From Clostridiaceae bacterium (lineage in GTDB: Bacteria; Bacillota; Clostridia; DSM-8532), in contig JAAYGP010000382.1 in assembly GCA_012727625.1 (NCBI GenBank), positions 1 through 7,103 on the forward strand: a DNA stretch of 7,103 nt, in the 5' to 3' direction. This document shows positions 5,950 to 7,103 of the stretch, piece by piece (position 1 is the first letter of the stretch; each line of letters begins with the position of its first letter). The position numbers were made by a program, and so were the translations under genes. The notes under the pieces were generated by a model. That model saw only the letters and a list, made by a program, of their open reading frames with translations, was not told the origin of the DNA and did no database searches.

Positions 5950-5956
5950 AATATAC
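5928..5956 (-). promoter_or_regulatory. Candidate sigma-F promoter of sigG
   Basis: The minus strand reads GTATA (5952-5956), a 14-nt spacer and GGTAAAAATG (5928-5937). GTATA fits the sigma-F -35 GYWTA fully, and the -10 fits GGNRANANTW at nine of ten positions; the spacer is about one nucleotide short of the usual value. Sigma-F is the known activator of sigG in Bacillus. The start would fall near 5921, downstream of the outer 5' arm of the RBS hairpin and near the end of the inner arm, so RNA made here could not form the hairpin. Confidence 0.6.
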
Positions 5957-5973
5957 TGAATTTAAATACTGAA
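5953..5973 (-). repeat. Tandem 8-bp direct repeat TTCAGTAT at the sigG promoter
   Basis: Two identical copies of TTCAGTAT on the minus strand (5966-5973 and 5953-5960), 13 bp apart start to start. The proximal copy overlaps the GTATA -35 element. It could be a regulator site or chance in AT-rich sequence. The remaining spacer from 5974 to 6085, downstream of sigE, has no convincing terminator, which would allow readthrough into sigG. Confidence 0.4.
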
Positions 5974-6085
5974 AATATTCTCACAACCCCTTGACATACC
6001 CGTTGATCAAGAACACAAGGCATGAACAGGGATAAATAAATTTTCTTTTCAGACTTTTATGGAAATAATTCAACACGAATTCAAA

Positions 6086-6808
6086 TCAAAGCATACGGGT
6101 GATTTCCTTTTTCAATCTGCCCAATATTCTCTTTTCAAGCCTGGAAATATAGGACTGGGAAATACCAAGCATGTCAGCTACTTCCTTTTGCGTTTTCTCT
6201 CTTTGATTGTTTAAACCAAATCTCATCTCCATAATTTTCTTCTCTCTTCGGCTTAATTTTGTCATGGCAGCTATTAATAGCTCCTTGTCAATCTTATCAT
6301 CCAGGTTCTTTTGTATTATATCGCCATCGGTGCCCAAAATATCTGAAAGCAAAAGCTCATTCCCGTCCCAGTCAACATTCAGGGGTTCATCAATGGAGAC
6401 CTCCGAGCGAAGCCTGCTGTTCTTCCTTAAAAACATAAGTATTTCATTTTCTATGCACCTTGAAGCATATGTGGCAAGTTTGATATTTCTCCCCGGATTG
6501 TAGGTGTTTATCGCTTTAATAAGACCTATGGTTCCAATTGATGTAAGATCTTCAATATCCATCCCGGTGTTTTCAAATTTTCGCGCTATGTAAACCACAA
6601 GCCGCAAGTTTCTCTCTATCAGTGTTCTTTTTACACTGAAATCCTGCAGTGGCAATTTACTCAGCAGTTCAATCTCCTCTTCATTTGAAAGAGGTGGAGG
6701 CAAAGCCTCGCTGCCGCCAATATAATGAATGTCTTCCGGTTTCAGTAAACCTAATATTTTTTTTATCCTGTAAAGAATTTCTGAATATTTCTTTTTGTTG
6801 CTATGCAT
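6086..6808 (-). CDS. sigE: RNA polymerase sporulation sigma factor SigE (pro-sigma-E)
   Basis: A 240-residue early mother-cell sigma factor made as an inactive precursor. The lysine-rich N-terminus (1 to about 28, including NKKKYSEILYRIKKILGLL) is the amphipathic membrane-associating pro-sequence. SpoIIGA should cut next to YIGGSEALPPPLS (29-41), a hallmark of the family. Region 2 (about 65-133) includes ERNLRLVVYIARKFENTG, DLTSIGTIGLIKA and LATYASRCIENEILMFLR. Region 4 (about 184-236) includes LSRREKKIMEMRFGL and TQKEVADMLGISQSYISRLE. Length matches the family (about 239). ATG 6806-6808 has AAGGAAGGG 6 nt upstream. It follows spoIIGA with an 84-nt gap, and the two are expected to form one operon driven from upstream of the window. 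Confidence 0.98.
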   Translation of the reverse strand: MHSNKKKYSEILYRIKKILGLLKPEDIHYIGGSEALPPPLSNEEEIELLSKLPLQDFSVKRTLIERNLRLVVYIARKFENTGMDIEDLTSIGTIGLIKAINTYNPGRNIKLATYASRCIENEILMFLRKNSRLRSEVSIDEPLNVDWDGNELLLSDILGTDGDIIQKNLDDKIDKELLIAAMTKLSRREKKIMEMRFGLNNQREKTQKEVADMLGISQSYISRLEKRILGRLKKEITRML

Positions 6809-6866
6809 TTTATTCCCTTCCTTAATATTTGTAATTTTTTATTATGCCTGGTATTTTGAATAATTT

Positions 6867-6890
6867 GGAAGTGTGTCTTTCACAAATTCC
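6867..6890 (-). promoter_or_regulatory. Small hairpin in the spoIIGA-sigE gap
   Basis: Minus-strand RNA can pair GGAA/UUCC and UGUG/CACA around the loop AAAGA, with a small UU/C internal loop. It begins 2 nt after the spoIIGA stop and has no T run after it, so it is not a typical terminator. It could be an mRNA stability or translational-coupling element, or chance. Confidence 0.3.
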
Positions 6891-6892
6891 TG

Positions 6893-7103
6893 TTATGCTG
6901 ACATCAGTTCCGTTCCTATTATTGCCCTGTATTGATCCCTTGCTGACAATCTGTCCTGGCATATACATACAACAACCTGTGTGTTTGTGTATTTCAGTTC
7001 TTCCTTTTCCACGCTTACACAGTCCGGCTTAAAGCCAGGCAGCATGCCATGATTTGTGCCGATTGAATGGAATGGAATTAATCTGATTCGCTTTTTCCAC
7101 TCC
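6893..7103 (-). CDS. spoIIGA: SpoIIGA, sigma-E processing peptidase (C-terminal part)
   Basis: The last 69 codons of a minus-strand gene cut by the right edge of the window; whole codons begin at 7102 and the stop is TAA 6893-6895. The fragment contains RIRLIPFHSIGTNHGMLPGF followed by KPDCVSV, and it ends after RAIIGTELMSA. The LIPxxSIG...GMLPGFKPD pattern and the position directly before sigE identify SpoIIGA. This membrane-embedded aspartic protease cuts the pro-sequence from pro-sigma-E in the mother cell after a signal from the forespore. The membrane half and the catalytic aspartate motif lie outside the window, so activity cannot be judged. The 84-nt spacing to sigE looks longer than I would expect for this pair. 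Confidence 0.93.
   Translation of the reverse strand, partial: EWKKRIRLIPFHSIGTNHGMLPGFKPDCVSVEKEELKYTNTQVVVCICQDRLSARDQYRAIIGTELMSA

Noticed and set aside
5990..6022. Plus-strand TTGACA and CCTTG/CAAGG hairpin downstream of sigE
   Set aside because: No -10 sits at a proper distance on the plus strand, and the 5-bp hairpin with a large loop and no T run is too weak to call as a terminator.

Overview
This is a chromosomal segment from a low-to-moderate GC, endospore-forming Firmicute. The gene content points to class Clostridia, probably the Acetivibrio/Ruminiclostridium side of the group; that placement is inferred from protein style and gene order, not from a search. All protein genes lie on the minus strand. 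A single tRNA-Val on the plus strand converges on them at the left edge.

Reading in the direction of minus-strand transcription (right to left), the window opens with the last 69 codons of spoIIGA, the pro-sigma-E processing protease. Next come sigE (pro-sigma-E), sigG (late forespore sigma factor) and a ylmC/ymxH-type PRC-barrel gene. This is the classic spoIIGA-sigE-sigG-ylmC sporulation block. Then follow a possible unannotated 49-codon basic small gene with its own candidate promoter and terminator, nrdR (repressor of ribonucleotide reductase genes), and a degS/degU-like cytoplasmic two-component pair. The last gene is a 2-isopropylmalate/citramalate synthase-family enzyme with a good sigma-A-type promoter. 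It ends at a perfect 13-bp bidirectional terminator shared with the tRNA.

The most interesting structure is between sigE and sigG. The sigG Shine-Dalgarno is base-paired in a two-part hairpin (11 pairs with two G-U wobbles, then 11 perfect pairs). The 5' arms of this hairpin lie inside a good match to a sigma-F promoter. Readthrough RNA from the spoIIGA-sigE operon would contain the whole hairpin and hide the ribosome-binding site. RNA started at the sigma-F promoter would lack the 5' arms and leave the site free. This could restrict SigG synthesis to the forespore. The second item of interest is the small basic ORF between ylmC and nrdR.

Several start codons were moved on ribosome-binding-site evidence: degU, nrdR and sigG start at internal ATGs, and degS starts at TTG. 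No mobile elements, CRISPR arrays or disrupted genes were seen; the window is mostly a conserved core-genome region.
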